Source: Actinomycetota bacterium (GTDB lineage: Bacteria; Actinomycetota; Actinomycetes; Nanopelagicales; Nanopelagicaceae). From it: 61,194 bases of DNA. Made by a program: the position numbers and the translations under genes. How positions within the stretch are numbered: the first letter of the stretch is position 1; each line of letters starts with the position of its first letter. The DNA is taken from positions 1 to 61,194 of the forward strand of contig RGJX01000003.1 in NCBI GenBank assembly GCA_010023045.1, given 5' to 3'. The notes below the pieces were generated by a model. It was given only the letters and a program-made list of their open reading frames with translations. It searched no databases and was not told where the DNA came from. This document shows, one piece after another, positions 1 through 9,997 of the stretch.

Positions 1-1
1 T

Positions 2-295
2 ACTGATTTTCGGACCAAACTCTTCCCTGGTTCCGCCCGACTAGTCGAGCTGGCCGATCGGGTTCAAACTTTGCAGGTGGAAGCGCTCTGCTGGTGCGGC
101 GAACGAGCCACTCACAACGCACGAACCCTAGATGGAGTAATGGTCACAGAAGGCGAACAAGTCGTGGTTGGAGACACTGGTGGACGAGATGTTGTCGCTT
201 ATGAAGTTCTATGTAGACGACATCACATGAGAAAAGTGACTGCACGGGCGAGCGGAGAGGCACATCAATCAACTGATCCGCTTCCCTTTTCGTAG
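2..295 (+). CDS. tdk: Thymidine kinase, C-terminal part (5' end outside window)
   Basis: Frame is open from base 2; 'CWCGERATHNAR..DG..V.EGEQVVVGD...YEVLCRRHH' matches the zinc-binding C-terminus of TK1-type thymidine kinase. Confidence 0.85.
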   Translation, partial: TDFRTKLFPGSARLVELADRVQTLQVEALCWCGERATHNARTLDGVMVTEGEQVVVGDTGGRDVVAYEVLCRRHHMRKVTARASGEAHQSTDPLPFS

Positions 296-330
296 CGAAT
301 TTCCTTCGCGACAATCGTAAACTGCGCTCT

Positions 331-1389
331 ATGAATATCTCAACGTCGAAGAAGGTTCGCGGTTATGCAGCGCTAGATCCGAAATCTGGTCTGGCCCCTT
401 ATGAGTTCTCGCGCCGCGAGTTGAGAATTGATGATATTGGGTTTGAAATTCTCTATGCCGGAATTTGTCACTCCGATATTCATCAAGTGCGAGAGGAGTG
501 GGGACCAGCGCTTTATCCCATGGTTCCTGGGCATGAGATTGTAGGAGTCGTAACGGAGATTGGTTCGGCGGTGAAGAAGTTCAAAGTTGGTGACCGTATT
601 GGGGTTGGGGTATTTATTGACTCATGTAGAAAATGTAGAAATTGCATCTCTGGCCTAGAACAGTATTGCTCTGAAGGAATGACTGGTACCTACAATGGGT
701 ATGAGCGAGATCGCAAAACTATTGCCTTCGGTGGCTATTCAAATTACTTCGTGATAAATGAACGATATGCGGTTACAGTTCCCGAGAACCTAGACCTTGC
801 AGGGGTTGCCCCGCTCTTATGTGCAGGAATCACGCTTTATTCTCCGATTCGTTATTGGAATGTCGGCAAAGGTAGCCGCGTCGCTGTAATGGGTCTAGGC
901 GGCTTGGGCCATATGGGCGTTAAATTCGCTGCCGCACTGGGAGCTGAAGTCACAGTCCTCAGTCATTCACCTTCCAAAGAGGTAGATGCAATCGGAATGG
1001 GTGCACATAAATTTATCCATACGAAGGGCGATGGCTGGAACGAGGGTCTTAAGAAGAGCTTCGATCTTGTTCTAAATACCATTTCCGCGGAAATTGATCT
1101 CGAACCTTATTTACAACTCCTTGACACCAATGGAACTCTTGTGGTGATCGGCCTACCTGGAAAACCATATGCCTTGAGCGCTGGGACTCTTTTGGACGGT
1201 CGCCGCTCGGTTGCTGGCTCCATGATCGGTGGCATGCCTGAATTGCAGGAAATGCTCAACTTCTGTGGCGAAAAAGGAATAGTAAGCGATGTTGAAGTTA
1301 TCAATGCAGATTACATCAATGAGGCATACATTCGGACGGTTGCTAGCGATGTTAAGTACCGCTTCGTAATCGATGGAAAAACTTTTTAG
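331..1389 (+). CDS. Zinc-dependent alcohol dehydrogenase (CAD/YahK-like)
   Basis: GICHSDIH, GHEIVGVV, zinc cysteines CRKCRNCISGLEQYC, Rossmann GLGGLGHMGVK. Confidence 0.9.
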   Translation: MNISTSKKVRGYAALDPKSGLAPYEFSRRELRIDDIGFEILYAGICHSDIHQVREEWGPALYPMVPGHEIVGVVTEIGSAVKKFKVGDRIGVGVFIDSCRKCRNCISGLEQYCSEGMTGTYNGYERDRKTIAFGGYSNYFVINERYAVTVPENLDLAGVAPLLCAGITLYSPIRYWNVGKGSRVAVMGLGGLGHMGVKFAAALGAEVTVLSHSPSKEVDAIGMGAHKFIHTKGDGWNEGLKKSFDLVLNTISAEIDLEPYLQLLDTNGTLVVIGLPGKPYALSAGTLLDGRRSVAGSMIGGMPELQEMLNFCGEKGIVSDVEVINADYINEAYIRTVASDVKYRFVIDGKTF

Positions 1390-2129
1390 AAATTCGATGC
1401 AAGAAGGGCGATGAGCGGCGCAAAAGCAAGTGCCGGCAATAAATCTCCAATTGCGATCTCTTTGATTCTCAATAGCTTCAAAGCTATTCCAAAAAGGAGT
1501 ACTCCCCCGGTAGCGGTCATTGACTGAATCTGATACTCAGTCAATACGTTGCCAAGACCAAATCCAACGATTGTCCATAGTCCTTGATAAATTCCTACTG
1601 AAAGAGCAGAGAACGCAACACCCCATCCCAAGCTAGCTGCGAATGCTATTGAAGCGAAGAAATCAAGGATACTTTTGAGCATAAGTTGATCAATGCCAGT
1701 TGACATTCCATCGCTAATGCTTCCAAGTATCGCCAGTGGCCCGATAACAAAGATTAGTGATGCAGTAACAAATCCCGCGATGAATTTCTCACTGCTTGCT
1801 GACGATTCCGAACTGGCAAATCGCCTATTTAATATCACTCCGAGACCGTTTAGACGTTCTTCAAGTCTCATTGATGAGCCTAATAGCCCGCCTAGGATTA
1901 GTGATGCAAGAACAATTAAAATGGGAAACCCGTTTGGGACTGAAGAAACAATCTCATCCTCAAAGAGTGAACCCACGGCAGATGCTGCACCAATTAGCGT
2001 TACTGCGCCCAGAACATCGGTTAGTAAATCTCTGGTGCGCGATTTAATTCGATTTCCAAAAAGCCTTCCGAGAAAGGTTCCGATGAGGATTGCAAATACA
2101 TTGAGAACCGTTCCCAAACCTACGAACAT
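1386..2129 (-). CDS. DUF554 family membrane protein
   Basis: Hydrophobic 247 aa; 'GTVLNVFAILIGTFLGRLFG' start and 'GGVLLFGIALKLL' end typical of DUF554. Confidence 0.8.
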   Translation of the reverse strand: MFVGLGTVLNVFAILIGTFLGRLFGNRIKSRTRDLLTDVLGAVTLIGAASAVGSLFEDEIVSSVPNGFPILIVLASLILGGLLGSSMRLEERLNGLGVILNRRFASSESSASSEKFIAGFVTASLIFVIGPLAILGSISDGMSTGIDQLMLKSILDFFASIAFAASLGWGVAFSALSVGIYQGLWTIVGFGLGNVLTEYQIQSMTATGGVLLFGIALKLLRIKEIAIGDLLPALAFAPLIALLASNF

Positions 2130-2156
2130 ATGAATATCTTAGAGTAGAGTGAGGAT

Positions 2157-2819
2157 GTGATTTCTTGGATGAACTTTTTTCGTCCGCACAAAACGGTACC
2201 AAAAACACCTTGGACTGGATCACACCCGTGGGATCTCGCTCCGATTCGGGTATTAATACTCTCTTCGGGCCTTTTTATTTTTGGATTGGGAGATTCGCTG
2301 GTAATTCAATCTACGCTTGGAAACGCGCCTTGGTCGGTGCTTGCACAAGGCATTTCGGGACAACTAAATATTTCCATCGGTACAGCAACGCTTCTCGTTA
2401 GCGCAGTCGTACTCGCTATGTGGCTCCCTTTGAGAGAGCGGCCCGGTTTTGGCACGATTATGAATATATTGATCATCGCCGGGGCAATTGATGTTGGTAT
2501 CTGGCTCTTTCCCTCACCTCAAGCGTTTCCTGCACAACTTGCCTATGTCTTAATAGGTATAGCGATGGTTGGCGCTGGTTCTGCCTTTTACATAACTTGC
2601 GGCCTGGGACCTGGTCCGCGCGATGGTTGGATGACCGCATTACATAAAAGAACTGGGGTTAGGGTGGGACGCGTCCGCCTCGGTATTGAACTATCTGTGC
2701 TCACCCTGGGGTGGCTTCTCGGTGGCACCGTTGGACTCGGAACTGCCCTTTTCGCGCTTCTTATCGGTCATTCGGTAGCAATCTCTTTTGGTGTCGTTTC
2801 CCGTTTTACTGCCCGGTAG
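2157..2819 (+). CDS. YczE/YitT-like integral membrane protein
   Basis: Multiple TM segments with 'GLGPGPRDGWMTAL' and 'GGTVGLGTALFALLIG'. Confidence 0.75.
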   Translation: MISWMNFFRPHKTVPKTPWTGSHPWDLAPIRVLILSSGLFIFGLGDSLVIQSTLGNAPWSVLAQGISGQLNISIGTATLLVSAVVLAMWLPLRERPGFGTIMNILIIAGAIDVGIWLFPSPQAFPAQLAYVLIGIAMVGAGSAFYITCGLGPGPRDGWMTALHKRTGVRVGRVRLGIELSVLTLGWLLGGTVGLGTALFALLIGHSVAISFGVVSRFTAR

Positions 2820-2932
2820 CAAATAGGTTTGGGCCTTCCCTCAGCTCGTGGACTGCCTCCACGCGGTGTCGCAACCACCACCGTTAAAAAATTAGCGATC
2901 TCTCACTTCAGTGTTGAGATGAAAGGCAGAAG

Positions 2933-4363
2933 ATGCTGGATACCTTCTTCAAAATCTCAGAACGCGGATCTTCCGTAGGTCAGGAAATTCGCGGCGGCGT
3001 TGTCACCTTCTTTACGATGGCTTACATCGTCGCTCTTAACCCATTAATCATCGGACTTGCAAAAGATGCCGATGGAAAATACATAGGCGGCGGAGATGCT
3101 CCTAATCTCGCTCTCATTGCTGCTGCAACTGCGCTAGTCGCGGGCGTTCTTTCGATTCTCATGGGCGTAGTTGCCAATTTCCCATTGGCGCTCGCAACTG
3201 GATTAGGTTTGAACACTTTCGTGGCAGTAGCAATCGCCTCACAAATGACCTGGCAAGATGCCATGGGACTTGTCGTCCTTGAAGGCATCATCATCACAAT
3301 CTTGGTCTTAACTGGCTTCCGTACTGCGGTATTCCGCGCTGTGCCGACCCAATTAAAGATCGCGATCTCTGTAGGTATCGGACTCTTCATAGCCCTTATT
3401 GGTCTTGTTGATGCCGGTTTCGTCCGTAGAACTGCTGCAGGCCCGGTTCCCGTCACCCTTGGTGATGGTGGCGAGCTCGTAGGCTGGCCAATCGTCGTCT
3501 TCTCCTTTGGACTCTTCTTAACCATCGGTTTGATGGTCCGAAAAGTTAAGGCTGCGCTTCTTCTTGGAATCGTAGTTTCGACGGCGCTCGCAGTTGCCAT
3601 AGAAAACGCATTCAAGATTGGTCCAAATTTCGACGGAACAAATGTAAACCCAAAGGGTTGGGGGCTAAATGTTCCTGCTGTTCCTTCGGAGATCGTTGCT
3701 ACTCCAGACTTCAGCCTTCTCGGACAATTTAATCTCTTTGGATCCTTCGAGAGAGTTCCGCTAATCACTGCGCTCTTGCTCGTATTCACACTTCTCTTGG
3801 CGGACTTCTTTGACACCATGGGAACCATGACTGCGATTGGTCAAGAAGCTGGCTTGAACGATAAAGACGGAACACCTCCAAATGCTGAGCGAATCCTCCT
3901 TGTGGACTCACTAGCTGCCGTTGCTGGCGGAGCCTCTTCGGTTTCCAGCAACACTTCTTATATCGAATCTGCTTCAGGCGTTGGCGAAGGTGCGCGTACC
4001 GGACTTGCTTCGGTTGTAACCGGAGTCCTCTTCCTCCTCACGACATTCCTATCTCCGCTTGTTGCAATCATTCCTTATGAAGCGGCCGTTCCTGCACTTA
4101 TCATCGTTGGATTCTTGATGATGACCCAGATTAAGTCGATTGATTGGGAAGATTATGGAATTGCAATTCCTTCCTTCTTAACAATTATCTTGATGCCATT
4201 TACCTACAATATCTCTGTAGGAATTGGTGCAGGATTCGTTTCATATGTTGTAATCCGTGCCCTTCAGGGTCGGACAAAAGACATTCATCCTCTTCTAGCT
4301 CTGGTTGCTGGTCTCTTCATGATTTATTTCTTGAGCGACCCAATCAATACCTGGATCGGATAA
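2933..4363 (+). CDS. NCS2 family (AzgA-like) purine/nucleobase permease
   Basis: 'RGGVVTFFTMAYIVALNP', 'ATGLGLNTFVA', 'DFFDTMGTMTAIGQEAGL', 'SVSSNTSYIESASGVGEGARTGLASVVTG'. Confidence 0.93.
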   Translation: MLDTFFKISERGSSVGQEIRGGVVTFFTMAYIVALNPLIIGLAKDADGKYIGGGDAPNLALIAAATALVAGVLSILMGVVANFPLALATGLGLNTFVAVAIASQMTWQDAMGLVVLEGIIITILVLTGFRTAVFRAVPTQLKIAISVGIGLFIALIGLVDAGFVRRTAAGPVPVTLGDGGELVGWPIVVFSFGLFLTIGLMVRKVKAALLLGIVVSTALAVAIENAFKIGPNFDGTNVNPKGWGLNVPAVPSEIVATPDFSLLGQFNLFGSFERVPLITALLLVFTLLLADFFDTMGTMTAIGQEAGLNDKDGTPPNAERILLVDSLAAVAGGASSVSSNTSYIESASGVGEGARTGLASVVTGVLFLLTTFLSPLVAIIPYEAAVPALIIVGFLMMTQIKSIDWEDYGIAIPSFLTIILMPFTYNISVGIGAGFVSYVVIRALQGRTKDIHPLLALVAGLFMIYFLSDPINTWIG

Positions 4364-4393
4364 GTTCGAAAAGCACGTTAATCAAAAGATTTC

Positions 4394-4425
4394 GGGGCTC
4401 GGGTAACCGGGCCTCGATTTCTTTT
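4394..4425 (+). terminator. Intrinsic terminator after NCS2 permease gene
   Basis: GGGGCTCGG-GTAA-CCGGGCCTC, 9-bp stem (two wobble pairs) with a GNRA loop, followed by GATTTCTTTT; lies between convergent genes. Confidence 0.75.
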
Positions 4426-5074
4426 ACCAAGAAATGGTCTCCTTGCCAATTTTCTCTAGGAGTGAATTAACCTTTGAGAAGGGCTTAGATCCCAGGAATC
4501 CTCGGTGCGCAGATAGTGGACTTGGATGTATACCTTCAACCAATCGTTCCGGTGGAAACAAGCTCGCTAATTCACGAGCGGAGTTACCCCAGAGCAATCC
4601 GATCGCACCACTTTCGCCACAGACTCGAGCGATCGTCTCTGTTACTGGCTCCCAACCCCACTTAGCGTGTGAGCCGCTGGCTCCCGCGGTCACAGTTAGG
4701 ACGCGATTTAGCAACATTACGCCTTGATTCGACCATCGAGTTAAGTCGCCATCTGCGGTATTAGTGAAACCAATATCAGTCAGTATCTCTTTCTGAATAT
4801 TCATTAGAGAACCTGGCAATCCGGATTTTCTTGGCTGAACCGAGAAAGCCAAGCCACAAGCATCTTGCACATTTGGGTATGGATCCTGGCCAATTACGAG
4901 TACTTTTACATCTTCAGGATCTATTTCCAGCGCTCGGAAAACCCATTTCTTATCAGGCAAGATTCGCTCGCCGGCATTTGCAAGATCCTGGAGTTTCACT
5001 CCTATCTGATTTACTACATCGCGGTGGCTTGAAAGATGCTGCTGCCACTTCTCCGGAATCGATTCAAAGAGCAT
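4424..5074 (-). CDS. ung: Uracil-DNA glycosylase, family 1
   Basis: 'VLVIGQDPYPN', 'LLLNRVLTV', 'HPSPLSAHRGFLGSKPFSKVN'. Confidence 0.95.
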   Translation of the reverse strand: MLFESIPEKWQQHLSSHRDVVNQIGVKLQDLANAGERILPDKKWVFRALEIDPEDVKVLVIGQDPYPNVQDACGLAFSVQPRKSGLPGSLMNIQKEILTDIGFTNTADGDLTRWSNQGVMLLNRVLTVTAGASGSHAKWGWEPVTETIARVCGESGAIGLLWGNSARELASLFPPERLVEGIHPSPLSAHRGFLGSKPFSKVNSLLEKIGKETISW

Positions 5075-5082
5075 CTCAAAGA

Positions 5083-5871
5083 TTAAGCTCGTCTTGAAAT
5101 CGCAGAATATCGAAGGCCATCATGCGATAAAGCTATATTGACACCGAAGAGTTGATTTAGATTTGATTCGGTTAACACTGAATCGATTTCACCGGCTGCA
5201 AAGACTTCTCCAGAGTTAAGGAGTAGTACATGCGTAGTGCCACGCGGGATCTCTTCGATGTGGTGAGTCACTATGACTGAAGCGGGTGCCCCTTCTTGAT
5301 CGAGGTATTGAGAGATGCGCTCCAAAATATCTTCCCGCCCGCCTAAATCAAGAGCGGCGGCCGGTTCATCTAGTAAGAGAATTTCTGGATCTGCCATTAA
5401 TGAGCGAGCAATCTGCACGCGCTTTCGCTCACCTTCGCTAAGCGTTCCATAGTTTCGATCGGCCAACTCTCGAACGCCAAAAATATCTAGGAGCGCTTTA
5501 GCCCGTGACTCATCCCAAAGGTCGTACTCTTCGATCCAACGACCAGTAATCGCATAGACTGCAGTAAGAACTAGATCTACCACCCTTTCATTGCTTGGTA
5601 ACGAATCTTGCAGCGCGCTAGAGGACATACCAATGCGCGGACGGAGTTCGAAGACATCGACACTTCCCATTCGATTACCCAGAATCTCGACCGATCCAGA
5701 ACTCGGGTGAATCAGCGCCCCTATGAGCGCTAACAAAGTTGTCTTCCCGGCGCCATTGGGACCGATAATCACCCAACGCTGACCAGTTGAAAGGCTCCAA
5801 GTGATTGGCCCGAGTATGACCTTTCCATCCCGAACGACAGAGACATCCTCCAGATTTAATAGGGTGCTCAT
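5083..5871 (-). CDS. ABC transporter ATP-binding protein (stand-alone)
   Basis: Walker A GPNGAGKTTLL, signature LSEGERKRVQIARSL, Walker B ILLLDEPAAALD. Confidence 0.9.
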   Translation of the reverse strand: MSTLLNLEDVSVVRDGKVILGPITWSLSTGQRWVIIGPNGAGKTTLLALIGALIHPSSGSVEILGNRMGSVDVFELRPRIGMSSSALQDSLPSNERVVDLVLTAVYAITGRWIEEYDLWDESRAKALLDIFGVRELADRNYGTLSEGERKRVQIARSLMADPEILLLDEPAAALDLGGREDILERISQYLDQEGAPASVIVTHHIEEIPRGTTHVLLLNSGEVFAAGEIDSVLTESNLNQLFGVNIALSHDGLRYSAISRRA

Positions 5872-5959
5872 GACCGAGAAAGATACCTGTCGCTCTTATA
5901 CAAAGTTGGAAAATCAGGTTATGCGGAGCGTCACGATGATCGCCCTCTAAGATTCCTGA

Positions 5960-6226
5960 GTGACGTCAAAATCGCATCTAACCGCAAGAGCGCTCGTTCT
6001 TGCTTCCGGCCCCGACAATCCTGCGGCCGCTGAGGTTGTAAGTAAGACTTTGAGTCAATTTGTCTATGAATTAATTGAACTTCAGCGGATCGATCTTGGA
6101 GGACGCACAATTATCGCCCTATTAATCGCTCATGATCCTGCGCACTTCGAAGCTATTCGACTGGATCTTGAAAAAATGGGGCCTGAGACAAACCTAGATA
6201 TCGCGATTCTTGAAATTGAAGATTAG
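5960..6226 (+). CDS. Small ACT-like domain protein, probable detached N-terminal domain of SerB
   Basis: 88 aa, GTG start, ends 5 nt before the serB GTG start; 'ARALVLASGPDNPAAAEVVSKTLSQ...' resembles an ACT domain. Confidence 0.6.
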   Translation: MTSKSHLTARALVLASGPDNPAAAEVVSKTLSQFVYELIELQRIDLGGRTIIALLIAHDPAHFEAIRLDLEKMGPETNLDIAILEIED

Positions 6227-6231
6227 TTGCC

Positions 6232-6864
6232 GTGAAATTCAAGCTAATTCTCTCCGATGTAGATTCCACATTGATCCAACAAGAGGTCATCGACCTCTTA
6301 GCAGCAGAATCAGGACATGGAAGTGAAGTTGCTGCCGTAACTGCAAGAGCCATGGCCGGCGAACTCGACTTTCAAGAAGCGCTGAAAGCACGGGTAAAAC
6401 TACTCGAAGGATTGCCAGAATCCGTCTTTGAGAAAGTAGCAACAAAAGTAACCCTCTCGCATGGGGCCACTGAATTGCGAGAGTTCTGTCGCGATCATCG
6501 AATCAAATTTGGCGCGATAAGCGGCGGTTTCATTCAAGTATTACAAAGAATTCCATTTTTTAACGATCTAGATTATCTAGTAGCGAACACGTTAGATGTA
6601 GCGACTGGTCATTTAACTGGCTTGGTCCGCGATCCAATAATTGATCGCGAGGGGAAACTCCATCATCTAAAACGTTTCGCGCAATCCCATAGAATCGATA
6701 TTTCAGGCACTATCGCTATTGGAGATGGGGCTAATGATCTGCTGATGGTAGAACATTCAGGATTTGGAGTGGCATACAACGCGAGACCTGTCCTTCGTAA
6801 GGTTGCAAAGCTCTCAATCGAAGATGATTTAGCTGAGCTAATCCCAATTCTGAAGAACTCCTAA
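6232..6864 (+). CDS. serB: Phosphoserine phosphatase (HAD family)
   Basis: 'LILSDVDSTLIQQEVIDLLA', 'GAISGGFIQVL', 'AIGDGANDLLMVEHSGFGVAYNARP'. Confidence 0.93.
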   Translation: MKFKLILSDVDSTLIQQEVIDLLAAESGHGSEVAAVTARAMAGELDFQEALKARVKLLEGLPESVFEKVATKVTLSHGATELREFCRDHRIKFGAISGGFIQVLQRIPFFNDLDYLVANTLDVATGHLTGLVRDPIIDREGKLHHLKRFAQSHRIDISGTIAIGDGANDLLMVEHSGFGVAYNARPVLRKVAKLSIEDDLAELIPILKNS

Positions 6865-6866
6865 GG

Positions 6867-7724
6867 TTAAAGGCGACAAGAATGAATATCGGTAACAAGA
6901 ATTCCGCGCCCACCAATTGCCCATAATTTATCCATCGCAAGGTGTACTTCGTTTCGCTTGACCATGGCTCGAACTGCTACCCAATCAGGTTTTGCCAAGG
7001 GAGAGATTGTTGGAGATTCAAGACCGGGGGTGATTTCACAAGCGCTCTCTAAATTCTTCTTCTCGATGTCATAGTCAACTAAGACATATTGACGAGCTAT
7101 AACCACACCGGAAATTCTTCTAATCAACGTTTCGACTTGAGGATTTGAGAAATTAGGTCGCCCAATCAGCAGCGCCTGGCTCTTGAGAATAGTTGGCCCG
7201 AATATTCTCAAGCCTGCCTGCTTTATAGTATTTCCTGTTGCTACGACATCAATGATTAGGTCTGCTACTCCGAGCTTGATCGCGCCTTCAACCGCGCCAT
7301 CCAAAGTTACAATTTCGGCTTTAACCCCTTTACCACTTAGGAAATCACTGACCAATCCTGGATATGCAGTCGCTATTCGCTTTCCTTCGATCTTTTGCTC
7401 GCTAATCTCTCCAGAATCTAATTGTTTAGTTGTAGCTGCCATCCGGAATTCGCTATGCCCAAAGTCAAGTTCCAGTTTCGCATCAGCACCCTTACCGCTA
7501 TCAAGAAGTAGATCGCGACCGGTGACTCCCAGATCGATCTGACTGGAGGCGACATAGGTCGCAATATCGCGAGGCCTCAAGTAGAAGAATTCAACATCAT
7601 TAATCGAATCTAGAAACGAGAGCTCCTTAGAGTCATTTCTCAAACGGTATCCAGCTTCTCGAAAGATCTGAGTGGCATCTTCTGCAAGGGCGCCTTTATT
7701 CGGCAGAGCAACTGAGAGCGTCAT
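6867..7724 (-). CDS. hisG: ATP phosphoribosyltransferase (long form)
   Basis: 'VALPNKGALAEDATQIFREAGY', 'DLGVTGRDLLLDSG', C-terminal regulatory domain. Confidence 0.95.
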   Translation of the reverse strand: MTLSVALPNKGALAEDATQIFREAGYRLRNDSKELSFLDSINDVEFFYLRPRDIATYVASSQIDLGVTGRDLLLDSGKGADAKLELDFGHSEFRMAATTKQLDSGEISEQKIEGKRIATAYPGLVSDFLSGKGVKAEIVTLDGAVEGAIKLGVADLIIDVVATGNTIKQAGLRIFGPTILKSQALLIGRPNFSNPQVETLIRRISGVVIARQYVLVDYDIEKKNLESACEITPGLESPTISPLAKPDWVAVRAMVKRNEVHLAMDKLWAIGGRGILVTDIHSCRL

Positions 7725-7726
7725 TC

Positions 7727-7990
7727 CTACAACCTCCGATATACGTCGTCGAGAGTCAGACCTCTATTCAGCATAAGGACTTGAACCCAGTAAAGTAATT
7801 GAGAGATCTCTAACGCAAGCGCATCATCGCCCTGAGCTTCGGCAGCTAATAGCACTTCGCCAGCTTCCTCTAGTACCTTCTTTGTTATCGCATGCGTTCC
7901 AAGGGATAGCGCCTCAACCGTCTTAGATGAGGGGTCGTTAGCAAGAGCTTTCGCAGAAAGTTCTAGCCACAACTCATCAAAAGTCTTCAT
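7727..7990 (-). CDS. hisE: Phosphoribosyl-ATP pyrophosphatase
   Basis: '[14 protein letters not shown]', '[14 protein letters not shown]', adjacent to hisG. Confidence 0.93.
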   Translation of the reverse strand: MKTFDELWLELSAKALANDPSSKTVEALSLGTHAITKKVLEEAGEVLLAAEAQGDDALALEISQLLYWVQVLMLNRGLTLDDVYRRL

Positions 7991-8002
7991 AGTTCTTGAA
8001 GT

Positions 8003-8665
8003 TTACTTGACTGCGGCTGCTAGTTGCCGAAGAGTTTCTACTATCCCGGCAGGATCAGGAGAGTTAAAGACGACCGATCCCGCTACAAAAGTGTCTGCAC
8101 CAGCTTGCTTTGCCTTTGAAATTGTCTCGAGATTGACTCCTCCATCTACTTGAAGCCAGGTATCGCCGAATCCCCCCTCATCAAGCCATCGCCTAGCGAC
8201 TTCAACCTTTGGCATCATCTCACTCATAAATTTCTGACCACCGAATCCCGGTTCAACGGTCATGACAAGGATCATATCCACGGCCGGAATTAGTTCCCTT
8301 ATCTCATCGATTGCGGTTCCTGGCTTGATTGCAATAGCTGATCGTTTGCCACGTCTACGAATCTCTGTAAGTAAACTCAATGGATCTGCACATGCTTCAA
8401 AATGAACTGTGATGCTAAATGCACTTGTATCTAAATATGGAAGAGCCTCTTTATCAGCGTTGGCGATCATTAGATGAACATCGACGGGAAGTTGGGAGCC
8501 CTCAATAATCTCGCGAGCGCGCTCAAAGCTAAACGTGAAATTAGGGACGAACTTGTTGTCCATTACATCAAGATGAAGCAAATCGCTTACCTGTGCTACT
8601 TTCGCGATCTCGCTTGGTAATTCATCGAAATTGGCGTTGAGAATGCTGGGACAAATCCGAATCAC
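8003..8665 (-). CDS. rpe: Ribulose-phosphate 3-epimerase
   Basis: 'CPSILNANF', 'LHLDVMDNKFVPNFTF', 'MTVEPGFGGQKF', 'QVDGGVN'. Confidence 0.96.
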   Translation of the reverse strand: MIRICPSILNANFDELPSEIAKVAQVSDLLHLDVMDNKFVPNFTFSFERAREIIEGSQLPVDVHLMIANADKEALPYLDTSAFSITVHFEACADPLSLLTEIRRRGKRSAIAIKPGTAIDEIRELIPAVDMILVMTVEPGFGGQKFMSEMMPKVEVARRWLDEGGFGDTWLQVDGGVNLETISKAKQAGADTFVAGSVVFNSPDPAGIVETLRQLAAAVK

Positions 8666-8683
8666 CTACGAACCATACCCTTC

Positions 8684-9997
8684 CTAACTTTGACGCTCGA
8701 GTAATGACAGATACATGCAGTCCGTACCATCTCGAAATGTCCAAAGTTGCAAGTCGCCATCATTGTCACCTCGAGGACCGATTTTGAGGCGGTTAAAATT
8801 GGGATGTCTCTTCAGGAAATCATTTACCTGCATCTTCGTCTCTGCAATATGGGGGCTACATGTTGCATAGCCGATGATTCCTCCAACGTTGACTCGAGTA
8901 GCGGCACTATCTAGAAGCTCCTGTTGAAGTTCGACTAGCGCACGTAAATCACTTGGTTTTCGTCGCCATCGAACTTCCGGTCTCCGGCGTAACGCTCCTA
9001 AACCAGTACATGGGGCATCGACCAAAATTCGATCAAACAGACCAAGTTGAACTGGAATTTGCCTACCATCGAACGATTCCACCTTTGAGCGTTTCACAAC
9101 TTGCGCCAGTAAATTCGCCCGCACTTGCGTCGGCTCATTTACAACCAACTCGTCTTCCGGCAAGAGCGATTCCATGTAGGCCGCTTTCCCACCTGGGCCG
9201 GCACAGAGATCGAGCCATCGCAGAGGATGGTTTTCTGACTTCGTAGCCACAAATGTTTCCGCAACAATCTGAGAGCCGAGATCTTGAACTCCCGCCCGCC
9301 GTTCTCTTATAGCGGGGATATCCCCCGGGTTACCTTTAAATGAAAAGGCATTCAACGTGCCAGGAATCATCGAAGCGCCAGCTGCAAGTAATTCTTCATG
9401 AGTAGATCTATCTGGCCAACAAACGAGGGTCGGAAGGGCAATTTCATTATTTGCCTCTAGCTGTCTCTTAACGAGCGCTTCATCCTTTAGAGAATCCTTG
9501 AAAGCATTTATCACCCACTCTGGATGCGAATACTCCTCCGACATCGAAGCTGGGCTAACATCGAGATTCTCCGAAAGTCGTCTCATGACAGCATTTACAT
9601 AGCTAGCTGCGCTCTTGCCGCAAACAACTTTTGCTAGATCAACGATTTCATTTACTGCTGCATGAACCGGCGTCTTCAAGATCAGTAATTGATAAGCGCC
9701 CATCCGAAGCACCGTCAAAACTTTGAGTTCAACGCTTGTAAGCTCTCTATCGAGATACTTTCGAATAGCGCCATCGAGAAATCCCCTCATGCGCAGAGTT
9801 CCGTAGACCAGATTCGTTACCAGCGCTCTATCTCGGGCTTCCAGGCTGGAGGAAGATAGAGTTCTGGGAACAACAAGGTTGCTATAAAGCTCAGAGTTGT
9901 CAATCTCGTAAAGCAACTCCCAAGCAATCTGTCGAGCGCTCTTATCTCTAAGTGATTTGCTATTCAAATTTCTCGCCAACTTGCAAGCGGACACCAC
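8684..9997 (-). CDS. rsmB: 16S rRNA (cytosine-5) methyltransferase, RsmB/Sun family (start may be further in)
   Basis: NusB-like N-domain plus 'LDLCAGPGGKAAYM', 'DAPCTGLGALRRRPEVRWRR', 'YATCSPHIAET'. Confidence 0.92.
   Translation of the reverse strand: MVSACKLARNLNSKSLRDKSARQIAWELLYEIDNSELYSNLVVPRTLSSSSLEARDRALVTNLVYGTLRMRGFLDGAIRKYLDRELTSVELKVLTVLRMGAYQLLILKTPVHAAVNEIVDLAKVVCGKSAASYVNAVMRRLSENLDVSPASMSEEYSHPEWVINAFKDSLKDEALVKRQLEANNEIALPTLVCWPDRSTHEELLAAGASMIPGTLNAFSFKGNPGDIPAIRERRAGVQDLGSQIVAETFVATKSENHPLRWLDLCAGPGGKAAYMESLLPEDELVVNEPTQVRANLLAQVVKRSKVESFDGRQIPVQLGLFDRILVDAPCTGLGALRRRPEVRWRRKPSDLRALVELQQELLDSAATRVNVGGIIGYATCSPHIAETKMQVNDFLKRHPNFNRLKIGPRGDNDGDLQLWTFRDGTDCMYLSLLERQS

Noticed and set aside
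1693-2133. 146-aa plus-strand ORF
   Set aside because: Antisense to the DUF554 gene, no recognisable domain, shadow ORF
3022-3828. 268-aa minus-strand ORF
   Set aside because: Fully antisense to the well-supported NCS2 permease; low-complexity S/T/P/K-rich translation typical of a shadow ORF
5083-5871. Possible defence or antibiotic-resistance ABC protein
   Set aside because: Single-nucleotide-binding-domain ATPase without ABC-F duplication or defence partners; only a generic ABC ATPase can be supported
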